This document shows positions 25,495 through 35,149 of a stretch of DNA of 49,767 nt, one piece after another. Origin of the DNA: an uncultured Rubrobacteraceae bacterium (GTDB lineage Bacteria > Actinomycetota > Rubrobacteria > Rubrobacterales > Rubrobacteraceae); NCBI GenBank assembly GCA_902806105.1, contig CADCVI010000042.1, forward strand, positions 1 to 49,767, given 5' to 3'. Made by a program: the position numbers and the translations under genes. Every line of letters starts with the position of its first letter. The first letter of the stretch is position 1. The notes under the pieces were generated by a model. The model ran no database searches and was not told the origin of the DNA. It saw only the letters and a list, made by a program, of their open reading frames with translations.

Positions 25495-26694
25495 TTGGAG
25501 ACGACGCGCAAGCCGTTGGTACAGCCCGATGCTTCCGTACAGCTTACGAATGAGGAGATCGGGCGTTACAGCCGCCACCTCATCATGCCCGAGGTCGCGG
25601 TAGAAGGGCAGAAGAAGCTCAAGGCCGCGAAGGTGTTGACGATCGGGACGGGTGGGCTTGGGAGCCCGCTCGCGCTGTACCTCGCCGCGGCGGGGGTCGG
25701 GACGATCGGTATCGTGGACTTCGACGTGGTGGACGAGTCGAACCTGCAGCGCCAGATTATCCACGGCACCTCTGATATCGGCAGGCCGAAGATCGAGAGC
25801 GCCCGGGACCGGATCAAGGAGATCAACCCGAACGTCAACGTCGTCGCCTACGAAGAGGCGCTGACGAGCGAGAACGCCCTGGACATCTTCAAGGACTACG
25901 ACGTGATCGTGGACGGTACGGACAACTTCCCTACCCGTTACCTCGTGAACGACGCGTGCGTCCTGCTGGGCAAGCCGAACGTGTACGGCTCGATCTTCCG
26001 CTTCGAGGGCCAGGCCAGCGTGTTCTACGCCGAGGAGGGCCCCTGCTACCGTTGCCTCTACCCCGAGCCGCCGCCCCCGGGTCTCGTCCCGAGCTGCGCC
26101 GAGGGCGGGGTCCTTGGGATTCTCCCGGGCGCCATCGGGGTCATACAGGCCACCGAGACCGTCAAGCTGATCCTGGGCGCCGGTGAGCCGCTTATCGGCC
26201 GGCTCATGCTCTACGACGCGTTCAACATGAAGTTCCGCGAGATGAAGCTCCGCAAGGACCCGAGCTGCCCGGTCTGCGGCGAGAACCCGACCGTCACCGA
26301 GCTTATCGACTACCAGGAGTTCTGCGGCATCCCGCAGGCCATCGAGGCCGACAGGCGCGAGGAGGGCCAGGTTCCGGAGATCACCGTCACAGAGCTCAAC
26401 GAGAAGCTCAACAACGGCGGCGGCCTCACGGTCCTCGACGTCCGCGAGCCGCACGAGTACGAGGTGGCGAACCTCGGGCCTCAGGGCGCGAGGCTCATCC
26501 CGCTCGGCGAGCTCCCGCAGCGCCTCGTGGAGCTCGACCAGAACGCCCACTACGCGATCCACTGCCGGAGCGGCGCCAGGAGCGCGAAGGCCGTCAAGCT
26601 GATGCAGGACGCGGGCTTCGGGGACGTAAAGAACGTGAAGGGCGGCATCCTCGCCTGGAGCGACGAGGTCGATTCGAGCATTCCGAAGTACTAG
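25495..26694 (+). CDS. moeZ: MoeB/ThiF-type adenylyltransferase-sulfurtransferase (MoeZ-like)
   Basis: 399 residues from a TTG start with TAGGAAAGG upstream. The E1-like domain (about 20-260) has GTGGLGSPLALYLAAAGVG for ATP, RQIIHG and the zinc knuckles CYRCLYP and CPVCG. A C-terminal rhodanese domain (about 290-399) has DVREPHEY and the active-site Cys loop HCRSGARS. It would adenylate and sulfurate the carrier encoded just upstream. Proteins of this fused type also serve molybdopterin and thiamine synthesis, so it may be shared between pathways. The operon ends in a strong terminator. Confidence 0.92.
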   Translation: METTRKPLVQPDASVQLTNEEIGRYSRHLIMPEVAVEGQKKLKAAKVLTIGTGGLGSPLALYLAAAGVGTIGIVDFDVVDESNLQRQIIHGTSDIGRPKIESARDRIKEINPNVNVVAYEEALTSENALDIFKDYDVIVDGTDNFPTRYLVNDACVLLGKPNVYGSIFRFEGQASVFYAEEGPCYRCLYPEPPPPGLVPSCAEGGVLGILPGAIGVIQATETVKLILGAGEPLIGRLMLYDAFNMKFREMKLRKDPSCPVCGENPTVTELIDYQEFCGIPQAIEADRREEGQVPEITVTELNEKLNNGGGLTVLDVREPHEYEVANLGPQGARLIPLGELPQRLVELDQNAHYAIHCRSGARSAKAVKLMQDAGFGDVKNVKGGILAWSDEVDSSIPKY

Positions 26695-26718
26695 ACGACC
26701 AGCGGTAAGCGAGATCCG

Positions 26719-26754
26719 GAGGCGGGGGCCGTTCACGCGGCCCCCGCCTCTCTT
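26719..26754 (+). terminator. Rho-independent terminator of the cysteine operon
   Basis: GAGGCGGGGGCCG (26719-26731) pairs perfectly with CGGCCCCCGCCTC (26738-26750), followed by TCTT. A 13-bp GC-rich stem just after the stop. Confidence 0.88.
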
Positions 26755-26903
26755 CGTTGGTTGACACGGGAACGTTTCTAGATGCACTCCGCCCCGACAG
26801 ACATATCGAGAAAGTTCATAGTGTTCGTCTTGTGAGGAGCAGGAACCAGGAGCGAACTGCTTCATAGCGGCGGAGAGCCAGAAGAACACGGGAACACGAT
26901 GCT

Positions 26904-27857
26904 ATGATTGAGCCAAATGCATCGACGCAGTCAAGCAACAAGAGCATTGAGTATGAGGTTTTGAGCATCACATCCTCGAGATCCAACGGTACCCCGCCCA
27001 GGTCGATGCCCCGCCGGCGGCTCTCCAGTTCCGGTCGGAGCTGGAGCGGTATCGAGGTCGCGAGGTTCACGGGTTATGACGAGATGTTCATATCCCCCGC
27101 CCCAAAGCACCACGCGGTCGTCTACCTGAATCGCCGCCCGTTGGATCTGACGCAAAGGTTGGACGGCCGGCTCCACAAAGAACGCGTCCATCACGGCGAC
27201 GTAGCCATCGTCCCCGCCGGATCGTCCTGGGAATGGTGTTTTAAGGGTGAGGCCGAGAGCGATATGCTCCCCCTATGCTTGGGGCATGAGTTCCTGCGCG
27301 AGGTAGCGCAAAGCGTGGACATCGATCCGGATGACGTGGAGATCGTACCTCTACTCGGGGTGCAGGCGACGCGGATCGAGCAGATCGGGCTCTCGCTCAA
27401 AGCGGAGGTCGAGGCCGGGAACCTTCTCGGCGGCAAACTCTACGCCGAGTCTCTGGCAACCGCTCTGGCTATCACCCTCATCAGGGATCACTCCTCGCTC
27501 GGAAGAAAAGCGGCGAGGAGAGCGACAGTAGAGCATGCCGGAGGCCTTCCTCCGCGCGCGCTCAAGGATGTGATCGACTACATTGGCGACAACCTCGGAA
27601 ACGACCTGACGCTGGTGGAGATCGCGAGAACAGCGCACATGAGCCCTTATCATTTCTCGCGTCTGTTCAAGAGATCGACGGGCCTCACCCCACACCGCTA
27701 CGTGATCGAGCGTCGGGTCCAGCGAGCAAGCGAGCTCCTCAGCGGCAGTACTTTGCCCATATCCGAGATCGCCCTCCTCTGCGGTTTTGCGAACCAGAGC
27801 CATTTGAACAGGCACTTCAAGCGCCTTCTCGGTCTCAGCCCCAGGGCCCTTCGTTAA
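26904..27857 (+). CDS. AraC-family transcriptional regulator
   Basis: 317 residues. The C-terminal 100 residues are a double helix-turn-helix: LTLVEIARTAHMSPYHFSRLFKRSTGLTPHRYV and LPISEIALLCGFANQSHLNRHFKRLLGLSPRALR. The N-terminal 200 residues look like a cupin-type effector domain, including FKGEAESDMLPL. The first 34 residues are polar and unconserved in appearance; an internal ATG at 27006 is an alternative start. It stands in front of two small membrane protein genes and a monooxygenase-like gene on the same strand, which may be its targets. Confidence 0.9.
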   Translation: MIEPNASTQSSNKSIEYEVLSITSSRSNGTPPRSMPRRRLSSSGRSWSGIEVARFTGYDEMFISPAPKHHAVVYLNRRPLDLTQRLDGRLHKERVHHGDVAIVPAGSSWEWCFKGEAESDMLPLCLGHEFLREVAQSVDIDPDDVEIVPLLGVQATRIEQIGLSLKAEVEAGNLLGGKLYAESLATALAITLIRDHSSLGRKAARRATVEHAGGLPPRALKDVIDYIGDNLGNDLTLVEIARTAHMSPYHFSRLFKRSTGLTPHRYVIERRVQRASELLSGSTLPISEIALLCGFANQSHLNRHFKRLLGLSPRALR

Positions 27858-27974
27858 CGACATCCTGCCGCAAAAAGCAAGAACGTACAAAAAATAGCAG
27901 AAACGTGAAAGACGAATGCTGGTGGACTCTCCATCCTTTAGTACGACAGCAAGGACCGAAAGAGGAGGAACCAC

Positions 27975-28343
27975 ATGCATACGCGACCACAATCCGTGAT
28001 TGCCGCTATCGTCTTTCTCGTGCTGCTTAGTCTGCTGAACCTCCTCTCCCCGTTCTTGCCGACGGCCTACCCGACGATCGTCTTGTTCTTGGGAGGTGTG
28101 TTGAGCATCGCTGGCCTCCTCGCCGCTGCCGGAATATGGATGCAGAGGAGGTGGAGTCTGTTGTTGACCATCATCGTTTCCGTGCTCAACATCCTGTTGG
28201 CGATTCCTGGCATATTCGTCGAGCCACACGCCACGGGCAAACTCCTCGCGGGGGTTACGACCATAGGCTTCACCCTTGTCATCGTGCTGTTGATGCGGAT
28301 GAACTCGCGGCGTGCTTTCGCGGCCTCCCGAGCTCCCGAATAG
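27975..28343 (+). CDS. Small four-helix membrane protein
   Basis: 122 residues with AGGAGG before the ATG. Four hydrophobic segments fill nearly the whole chain (for example VIAAIVFLVLLSLLNLL and TIIVSVLNILLAIPGIFV), with an Arg-rich tail. No family is recognised. It sits 117 bases after the AraC gene and 109 bases before another membrane protein, so the three may form one unit. Confidence 0.75.
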   Translation: MHTRPQSVIAAIVFLVLLSLLNLLSPFLPTAYPTIVLFLGGVLSIAGLLAAAGIWMQRRWSLLLTIIVSVLNILLAIPGIFVEPHATGKLLAGVTTIGFTLVIVLLMRMNSRRAFAASRAPE

Positions 28344-28452
28344 GTCCTACGCTCGGCATCGCTCCCTCCTGGGAACGCGAAAGACCGGGCCCTCCGGCTA
28401 TCCATCTATGACACAGCTATGTTCACGCAAAGAAAAGGAAGGAGTCACACTC

Positions 28453-29109
28453 ATGGAAAACGCTTCCACGGCGGAAGCCTCGTTTGGCAGGACGGCAGGG
28501 TTACTGTGCCTTATCGGCGGCGTCATCGGCGTAATCAGCGCGGTTGTCATGGCCTTCATCCCACCCGCCGTTTCGCCCGACTTGTACAGCTACCCGTTCA
28601 CACTGACAGGCTTTCTCGTCGCCCAGTTCGTCTTCATGTCCAATCACGTGCTGCTGCTCGTCGGCATACTCGGCCTCGCCCGATCCGGCGTCGCCGGAAC
28701 CGGCCTTCTCGGGCGCGTCGGACTGTGGATCTCGGTCGCCGGAATGGCCGCTCTCACGCTATGCGAGGTAGGCGCGATGACGCTGGCCGCATCACCGTAC
28801 CCCTCGCCGGGAACCGATTTCATGGACATGGCATACGGTGTCGCCTCGATCCTCATCGGGGTCGGCCTGACGCTGGCGGGCGTCGCCGTGGTGAGAGCGG
28901 GCGAGTGGGCCGGTTGGCGGCGGTTCGTGGTGTTGGCTTGCGGCGTCGCCGTCTTCGTCATAGTGATACCGGGCGTTTTCGGCCCCTTCCTCGCTGGCCG
29001 CCTGGTTCTTGCCGTCTGGATGCTGATGTTCGCGGCTCTCGGCTGGGCACTCTACACCCGGGTGCGGATAGCCGACGCCGCGCAAATACGAGCCACCGTG
29101 AAAGCATGA
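28453..29109 (+). CDS. Multi-spanning membrane protein of unknown function
   Basis: 218 residues from ATG 28453, chosen for the AAGGAAGGAG RBS; the frame is open to 28312 but that part overlaps the previous gene. About six hydrophobic segments are seen (for example LLCLIGGVIGVISAVVMAFI and FVVLACGVAVFVIVIPGVF), starting after a short Ala/Ser-rich cytoplasmic end. No catalytic motif is visible. Confidence 0.78.
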   Translation: MENASTAEASFGRTAGLLCLIGGVIGVISAVVMAFIPPAVSPDLYSYPFTLTGFLVAQFVFMSNHVLLLVGILGLARSGVAGTGLLGRVGLWISVAGMAALTLCEVGAMTLAASPYPSPGTDFMDMAYGVASILIGVGLTLAGVAVVRAGEWAGWRRFVVLACGVAVFVIVIPGVFGPFLAGRLVLAVWMLMFAALGWALYTRVRIADAAQIRATVKA

Positions 29110-29231
29110 TGAAGATGCCGTATGGAAGGCAAAGAGGTCGTTGATAGACATGCCCACAAGACGCGGCGACCGTCGGAGTACGCGGTAATGTGACGCAAGA
29201 ACTATTTAACGGAGGACAGGGAGGCGAGAGT

Positions 29232-29525
29232 ATGTATGCGGTTACAGCAGTCTTCAAACTAGATCGAGCGTGGGATAAGGAGCACCGGCGCACGGTGGAG
29301 GAAGAGCTCATCCCCATCACGCGACAGGTGCCGGGCTTCGTCTCGGGCTACTGGATGAGCGACCCGATGGAGCCGAGAAGTCACGTCCTTACGATCTGGG
29401 ATACCGAGGAGCAGGCCCGCTCCTTTATCGGGTTCGTTCAGGGGCGCCGCCCGGGGGCGGAGGAAGCAGGCGTGAGTTACGAGTCGATGACAGCCGTCGA
29501 GGTCGTTGGCGAGGCGCATCGCTGA
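29232..29525 (+). CDS. Dimeric alpha-beta barrel (ABM-like) small protein
   Basis: 97 residues from ATG 29232 with GGGAGGCGAG upstream; an in-frame ORF start at 29190 lacks support. The chain alternates as expected for a ferredoxin-like antibiotic-monooxygenase fold: YAVTAVFKLD, then a helix (HRRTVEEELIPITRQVPGF), VSGYWMSD, HVLTIWDTEEQARSFI and a final strand MTAVEVVG. Such proteins are often dimeric enzymes or haem/quinone binders; no catalytic residue can be assigned. Confidence 0.7.
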   Translation: MYAVTAVFKLDRAWDKEHRRTVEEELIPITRQVPGFVSGYWMSDPMEPRSHVLTIWDTEEQARSFIGFVQGRRPGAEEAGVSYESMTAVEVVGEAHR

Positions 29526-29694
29526 CACGCGCGGCAAGAGAACAAAGTGCCACGCGGGTTCCGTATTCAGCCGCAGCGAGCGCAAACGGAGCCCTCGGTA
29601 TCATCTCTGGACCTGAACGTTGAATTCCTTGTCTACCATAGACTTCCATACGGGCATCATCAACACCCCTGGAGACTATTCGAATAGCGGTCGT

Positions 29695-30933
29695 TCAGGG
29701 CTTCATGGGGAGGGTCAGGGTGAACCTGGCGCCGCCTTCGGGGGCGTTTGTAGCGGCGAGCTCGCCGCCCTGGGCGCGGGCGAGATCGCGGGCGATGGCG
29801 AGGCCGAGGCCCGTGCCGCCACCCTGGGGGCCCCTGGTGCGGGCCTCGTCGGCGCGGTAGAAGCGGTCGAAGATGCGCGGCAGGTGCACGTCGGGGATGC
29901 CGGGGCCCGAATCTTCGACCGTCGCCGTGCTCTGGTTGCCCGTGCGGCGGCCCGTTACGGTGACGCTGCCCTCCGGGGGGGTGAAGCGCACGGCGTTGTC
30001 GAGGAGGGCGGCCAGAATCTGGGCGGTCCTTTCGGGGTCGCCGCGGGCCGGCAGCTCGCCGGGGACGTCGCACAGGATCTGTATGCCCTCCTCCGCCGCG
30101 CGCGCCTTGAAGCGGTCGGCCGCCTCGGCGAGGATGACCGCGAGGTCGAAGGGTTTGCCGGCCACCTCCAGCTTGCCGGCGTCGAGCCGGGCGAGGACCA
30201 GGAGGTCCGAGAGGATGGCGCTCGTCCGGTCCGTCTCCTGGAGGATGTCTTCTACAAGCTCGCGGTCGTCCTCCTTGCTGAGGCCGCGGGAGAGAACCTC
30301 GGCGTCGGCGCGTATCAGGGTCAGGGGGGTCTTGAGCTCGTGGGAGGCGTCGGCGATAAAGGTGCGCTGGCGCTCGAAGGCGCGCCTGACGGGCCTCATC
30401 GCCCTCCTCGACATGAACAGGCCGCCGACCGTGGCGAGGCCGAGCGCCCCGAGCCCGATGGAGCCGAGGACGAAGATCAGGCCGTTCACCGTCTCCCTGA
30501 CGACGCGGGGGGAACGGGCGACCTGCACGACGTCCGTCTCGAACCTCTTCTGACGGAGGGCGCTGACCACCCACACGTCGCCGTCCGGGGTTTCTATCAT
30601 TTCGAGGTCGGTCTCGCCCTTGGCGATGGCGCGCCGGGCTAGTTCGGGGGACGGTATCTCCAGGGGAGGACCGGCGGAGATGGCAGTCATCGGGCTCCCC
30701 TCGGAGGACAGGGTCGCCAGGGCGCGGTCGGAGTCCAGAAATATGTCCTTCAGGTCCGCCTCGGAGTAGTTACCCCTCGACAGGTTCTCGGCCTGCTGCC
30801 AGAGCAGCTTGTTCTGCTGCTCCGTGACCTGTTTTTGGAACCAGACCACGGTGACGGCACCGAAGAGGAGCAGGATCAGGGCGAGTATCCCGACGTAGCC
30901 CATGGTGAGGCGCAGGCGTATGCCGTCGAACAT
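29695..30933 (-). CDS. Membrane-bound sensor histidine kinase (EnvZ-type)
   Basis: 412 residues. A first membrane helix at about 10-32 and a second at about 150-172 enclose a roughly 115-residue external sensor loop. HisKA follows with [13 protein letters not shown], then HATPase with DNAVRF, DSGPGIP and GGTGLGLA. The start ATG (30933-30931) overlaps the TGA of the regulator upstream (TGATG), so the two are co-translated. The external loop matches nothing I recognise. This is a classic PhoR/EnvZ-type architecture. Confidence 0.92.
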   Translation of the reverse strand: MFDGIRLRLTMGYVGILALILLLFGAVTVVWFQKQVTEQQNKLLWQQAENLSRGNYSEADLKDIFLDSDRALATLSSEGSPMTAISAGPPLEIPSPELARRAIAKGETDLEMIETPDGDVWVVSALRQKRFETDVVQVARSPRVVRETVNGLIFVLGSIGLGALGLATVGGLFMSRRAMRPVRRAFERQRTFIADASHELKTPLTLIRADAEVLSRGLSKEDDRELVEDILQETDRTSAILSDLLVLARLDAGKLEVAGKPFDLAVILAEAADRFKARAAEEGIQILCDVPGELPARGDPERTAQILAALLDNAVRFTPPEGSVTVTGRRTGNQSTATVEDSGPGIPDVHLPRIFDRFYRADEARTRGPQGGGTGLGLAIARDLARAQGGELAATNAPEGGARFTLTLPMKP

Positions 30934-31625
30934 CAGCGCGTCCCGGGGAGGGGATCGAAGGTGTAGCCGACGCCGCGGACGGTTCGGATGTGGGAGCCCT
31001 CGCCGTCGCGGTCGAGCTTCTTTCTGAGGTAGGAGACGTACAAGTCGACGACGTTGGTGTAGACCTCCGTGGACGCCCCCCACACGGTATCCAGCAGAAC
31101 GGAGCGGGTGAAGACCTGTCCGGGGCGCTGCAGGAGGGTCGCGAGCAGGGCGAACTCCTTGGCGGTCAGGTCGACCGTCTCGCTCCCGTGGCGGACGACG
31201 TGGCGCACGGGATCGAGGGTCACGTCGCCGGCTTCGAGGACGGACTTGTCCGGGGTCCCGCCGGCCCACTGCCGGCGCGTCAGGGCCCTCACGCGCGCGA
31301 GGAGCTCGGGGAAGGCGAAGGGCTTCGGGAGGTAGTCGTCGGCCCCGGCGTCCAGGCCCTCGACCCGGTCCTCGATCTGGTCTCGCGCCGTGAGCATGAG
31401 CGCGGGCGTTGCGACCTCGGCCATGCGGAGCCGCTTCAAAAGCTGGACGCCGCTCAGGTCCGGGAGCATCCAGTCGACGACGAGCAGGTCGTGTCCGCCG
31501 GAGAGCGCCCGGACGAGCGCGGAGCGGCCGTTCGCCTCCGTCTCGACCGCGTAGCCCTCCTCCCTGAGGACGCGGGAGATCAGGCGGGCCAGCCTCTCCT
31601 CGTCTTCCACCACCAGAATCCGCAT
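30933..31625 (-). CDS. OmpR-family response regulator
   Basis: 230 residues beginning [15 protein letters not shown]. The phospho-acceptor Asp is in [10 protein letters not shown] and the Lys in YLPKPFAF. The winged helix has [19 protein letters not shown] and [16 protein letters not shown]. The stop codon shares one base with the start of the kinase gene, its obvious partner. It is divergent from the sigma factor gene, with 160 bases between starts. Confidence 0.93.
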   Translation of the reverse strand: MRILVVEDEERLARLISRVLREEGYAVETEANGRSALVRALSGGHDLLVVDWMLPDLSGVQLLKRLRMAEVATPALMLTARDQIEDRVEGLDAGADDYLPKPFAFPELLARVRALTRRQWAGGTPDKSVLEAGDVTLDPVRHVVRHGSETVDLTAKEFALLATLLQRPGQVFTRSVLLDTVWGASTEVYTNVVDLYVSYLRKKLDRDGEGSHIRTVRGVGYTFDPLPGTR

Positions 31626-31785
31626 AGTGGCCCTTATTATCGCCCCTCTCTCACATACCTGTCCCGGAAGGCAAGGTTTCTGTGGAATTCCTCACGATTT
31701 TCAAAGTAGCGTCACAGGCCCATCAGGGAAACTGCTACCACAACACAAATATCTAGAAGGATTTCGACCCGAAAGCGAGACCACG

Positions 31786-32646
31786 ATGAACCAGCCCAGA
31801 CGCGCATCGGAAGGGGACACCCCGGAGCTCCTCGCGGGCTACCTCTCCCGCATCAGCCGCGGCAAGCTCCTGACCCACTCCGAGGAGCTGACCCTGAGCA
31901 GGGCCGCGAACGACGGTGACCCCAGGGCCCGTCAGAAGCTCATCGAGAAGAACCTTCGCCTCGTAGTCAGCGTCGCCAAGAAGTACCGGAACATGGGCCT
32001 GCCGTTCGAGGACCTGATCCAGGAGGGGAACATCGGCCTGATGAAGGCCGTCGAGAAGTTCGACCCCGACCGCGGCTATCGTTTCTCCACCTACGCCACC
32101 TGGTGGATCCGCCAGGCCGTACAGCGCTCGGTCACCGACAAGGGGCGAACGATCCGCGTCCCGGTCCACATGGCCGAGAAGATCCGCAAGATGAACCGCA
32201 CGTACAACGAGCTCTCCGCCGAGCTGAACCGGGAGCCGACGGACGAGGAGGTCGCCGAGGCCCTGGGCTGGGAGGTCGAGGAGGTCGCGGGCGCCCTGCG
32301 GGCGATGCCGGACGCTACGAGCCTCAACCAGCCCCTGAGCCGCGACGAGGGCTCGACGGAGCTCGGGGAGCTCGTGGAAGACGGGAAGGCCCCTAGCGGG
32401 CCGGAGGACATGATCCGGGAGCTCGAAGCTTCGAGCTTGAAGGCTGCGGTGGAGAAGCTGCCGGAGCGGGCCCGCTACGTGCTCGTGCGCCGCTACGGCC
32501 TCGACGACCGGAAGAAGTCCACCCTCGGGGAGCTAGCCGACGAGCTCGCCGTCTCGCGCGAGCGGGTCCGCCAGATCCAGAGGGAGGCCGAGAGGCTTCT
32601 CAAGGCCGGCGAGTACGAGGAGATCCTGCGAGGCGTGGTCGCATGA
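31786..32646 (+). CDS. Group 2 RNA polymerase sigma factor (SigA/SigB-like)
   Basis: 286 residues from ATG 31786; the frame is open to 31627 but the extra part has no sigma signature. Regions 1.2 to 4.2 are present: [34 protein letters not shown], then [32 protein letters not shown] (2.2-2.4) and [21 protein letters not shown] (4.2). There is no long N-terminal region 1.1 domain. It closely resembles housekeeping sigma factors and probably recognises similar promoters under stress. Its stop overlaps the start of the protease gene that follows (ATGA). Confidence 0.93.
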   Translation: MNQPRRASEGDTPELLAGYLSRISRGKLLTHSEELTLSRAANDGDPRARQKLIEKNLRLVVSVAKKYRNMGLPFEDLIQEGNIGLMKAVEKFDPDRGYRFSTYATWWIRQAVQRSVTDKGRTIRVPVHMAEKIRKMNRTYNELSAELNREPTDEEVAEALGWEVEEVAGALRAMPDATSLNQPLSRDEGSTELGELVEDGKAPSGPEDMIRELEASSLKAAVEKLPERARYVLVRRYGLDDRKKSTLGELADELAVSRERVRQIQREAERLLKAGEYEEILRGVVA

Positions 32647-33710
32647 GACGCTTCTCCTCTCTTCTGGTCGCGGCGATCCTCGGCGGGGTCGTTGTCCTGG
32701 GCTACGGCGCTCTCTCGGGCGGCACCACGCCGGGGACGGCCGAGCCGGGGGTCGCTTCGGCGGCGCCGGCCGGGGAGGAGATCGTCGCCGGGGTCGCTGC
32801 GACCCTGGAGCCCTCGGTGGTCCAGGTAAACGTCTCGGGCACGCAGGGTTCGGCCCCCGGTCAGGGGGGTGTCGGGAGCGGCATCATCTACCGCGAGGAC
32901 GGCTACATCGTCACCAACAACCACGTGGTCGAGGGGGCCACTGAGGTGAGCGTCGCCTTCGCCGACGGCACCACGGAGGCGGGCGAGGTCGTCGGGACCG
33001 ACCCCGCGACGGACGTCGCCGTCATCAAGGTCGAGCGGAGCGGCCTGCCCGCCGCGACCTTCGGGGACGGGAGAGACCTGGACGTCGGGCAGATCGCCGT
33101 CGCCGTCGGGAGCCCCTCGGGCTTCCAGTCCACCGTCACCGCGGGCGTCGTCAGCGGCGTGGGGCGCGAGGTGCCCGCCACGCTCACGGGCGGACGCCAG
33201 GAGAGCGCCCTCGTGGACCTGATCCAGACCGACGCGGCGATCTCCCCCGGCTCCTCCGGCGGGGCCCTGGCCGACCGCTCGGGTGAGGTTATCGGCATGA
33301 ACGTCGCCTACCTCCCGCCCGGTCAGACGGGGGCCGAGAGCATAGGCTTCGCGATCCCCGCCGACACCGTAACCTCCGTCGCCGGGCAGATCATCGAGAC
33401 CGGAGAGGCGACACAGCCCTACCTCGGCGTAACCCTCTCCGACCTCAACCCGGAGACCGCCCGTCGTTTCGACGCGGGCACCGAGTCCGGCGCGCTCGTG
33501 GCCGAGGTCGAGCCCGGGGGACCGTCCGACGATGCCGGCCTGAGGGAAGGCGACGTGGTCACGGCCCTCGGGTCGGAGGAGGTAAGAAACTCCGGCGACC
33601 TCCTCTCCGCCCTCCGCCAGTATCGTCCGGGCGACACCGTCGAGGTGACCATCGTCAGGGACGGCGGGGAGAGGAACGTCGAGCTGAGGCTCGGAGAGCG
33701 AGGGGCCTGA
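32643..33710 (+). CDS. HtrA/DegP-type serine protease with PDZ domain
   Basis: 355 residues. An N-terminal signal anchor ([18 protein letters not shown]) is followed by a trypsin-like domain with the triad in NNHVVEG (His), ATDVAVIK (Asp) and PGSSGGAL (Ser). One PDZ domain comes last ([24 protein letters not shown]). The active-site loop reads GSSGG rather than the common GNSGG. It degrades or chaperones damaged envelope proteins. Its start overlaps the sigma factor stop by four bases, linking envelope protease output directly to that sigma factor. Confidence 0.92.
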   Translation: MRRFSSLLVAAILGGVVVLGYGALSGGTTPGTAEPGVASAAPAGEEIVAGVAATLEPSVVQVNVSGTQGSAPGQGGVGSGIIYREDGYIVTNNHVVEGATEVSVAFADGTTEAGEVVGTDPATDVAVIKVERSGLPAATFGDGRDLDVGQIAVAVGSPSGFQSTVTAGVVSGVGREVPATLTGGRQESALVDLIQTDAAISPGSSGGALADRSGEVIGMNVAYLPPGQTGAESIGFAIPADTVTSVAGQIIETGEATQPYLGVTLSDLNPETARRFDAGTESGALVAEVEPGGPSDDAGLREGDVVTALGSEEVRNSGDLLSALRQYRPGDTVEVTIVRDGGERNVELRLGERGA

Positions 33711-33749
33711 CCCGCGGGAACGAAGTAATCCCGAAAGCAAGGTCTCATG

Positions 33750-33785
33750 GACCGCCCGACCGGTCAACGCTCCGGTCGGGCGGTC
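33750..33785 (+). terminator. Rho-independent terminator after the HtrA gene
   Basis: GACCGCCCGACCGG (33750-33763) pairs perfectly with CCGGTCGGGCGGTC (33772-33785) around an 8-base loop, followed by TTC. It separates convergent genes and may act both ways. Confidence 0.82.
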
Positions 33786-33805
33786 TTCGCATGGGCGGCT
33801 ACCCC

Positions 33806-34921
33806 CTAAGAGCCCTTTTTCTTGCGAGGAGCTTCCAGCTTCTCGCGCCCCTTTCGAGCATACTTCGCGGAGCCGATATGGAGGGTCGGGTAGAGGACGG
33901 CGGCGAGCGGGATGGGGAGCCAGAAGTTGAAGAGCCGGTAGCCGAGGACGGGGATCGCGGCCTCGGGCCCCGCGCCGAGGAGGGCCAGGGTCCCGATCAT
34001 GGTTGCCTCGACGACGCCCAGGCCGCCGGGGGTCAGGGGCAGGGAGCCGAAGGTGGTCGCGACCCCGTAGGCGACGAGGAGCTCGATGCCGCCCGTCGGG
34101 ACGCCCAGGGAGACGAAGATAAGGAAAAGGCAGGCCGCGTCGAGCGCCCAGTAGAGCACGGCGATGACGAAGAGCCTCGCGGCGGCGACCGGATGGTAGA
34201 GGAGCTGTTCGCGGAGGGCGCGCACCTCGTTTCGCAGCCCCAGGACGACCCTCGCGGCGCGCATCTCCGTCTGGCGCCGCGACCACCGCCTCCTCAGGAA
34301 GATGCGGCCCAGGCCATATAGGGCGCCGGTCAGGAAGCGACGGGTGGCGTATGGCAAGCGGTAGGACAGGGTGGCGAGGGTGAGGGCGCAGAACGTAAGG
34401 AAGAGGGCGAAGACCGAGGCGACCGTCGCCGCCCGGTTCAGCTCCTGGTCCAGGATCAGGTAGAGCAGGCTCGCGAGGAAGATCGCCACCAGCGTCCCGT
34501 AGATGATCACGGAGGTCGTCGCGACGGCGAGCGCGCCGCGCGCGGGCTTGAGCCCGCGGATGCGGAGGCCCGCGTACGTGACCGCCGCGGCCGCGCTCCC
34601 GCCGCCAGGCAGCACCTTCGAGGCCCCGTGCTCGGCGACCGTGAGCCGGAACATAAACCAGCGCCCGAGGCCCCGGCGCCTGCGGCTCCTGGCCGAAATC
34701 CCGAGGCCCGTCGTAGCCCCGACCGTGTAGCCCAGGATCTCCGCGTAGCAGGCATAGCTGCCGAAGATCGCCAGGAAGGCAGCCCAGATCAGGGGTCCGG
34801 AGGAGTTCGAGATGAGGACGAACGAACGCTCGATGCCGGGGATGCGGGGCAGCACGAGGTGCACGGCGAGCCCGAGAGAGGCGAGGTAGAGCACGCTCTT
34901 CAGGATGGTCCTGTAAGGCAC
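33806..34921 (-). CDS. MprF-N/AglD-type flippase-like membrane protein
   Basis: 371 residues from a GTG start with AAAAGG upstream. Seven or eight hydrophobic segments are seen, with the LPG_synthase_TM (PF03706) signatures: FRLTVAEHGASKVLPGGGSAAAAVTY near the middle and LLVAYGVATTFGSLPLTPGGLGVVEATM towards the C-terminus. Family members move or synthesise aminoacylated lipids or glycolipids in the membrane. There is no attached synthase domain, so a transport or flippase role is more likely. The C-terminus is strongly basic. Confidence 0.88.
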   Translation of the reverse strand: MPYRTILKSVLYLASLGLAVHLVLPRIPGIERSFVLISNSSGPLIWAAFLAIFGSYACYAEILGYTVGATTGLGISARSRRRRGLGRWFMFRLTVAEHGASKVLPGGGSAAAAVTYAGLRIRGLKPARGALAVATTSVIIYGTLVAIFLASLLYLILDQELNRAATVASVFALFLTFCALTLATLSYRLPYATRRFLTGALYGLGRIFLRRRWSRRQTEMRAARVVLGLRNEVRALREQLLYHPVAAARLFVIAVLYWALDAACLFLIFVSLGVPTGGIELLVAYGVATTFGSLPLTPGGLGVVEATMIGTLALLGAGPEAAIPVLGYRLFNFWLPIPLAAVLYPTLHIGSAKYARKGREKLEAPRKKKGS

Positions 34922-35149
34922 CCGTTAGCCTTTTCGCCCGTAGGGGGGTAGCACTCGTCTCACCCTGCTCACCATGACGCGGGGGCCGCTGGGGCACGCG
35001 TGGGTTTGGCATTCGAGCACATCGTCCCGCCTCGAAGAACGCCGATAGTTTCTTCCGTCCGCGCCCAAGCGCCAGAGCCTCCCGTCAGACAGGGCCACCG
35101 GCCCGGCCATCGAGCGGCGGGGGCACGGGTGGGTTCTACCCGCCGGATC

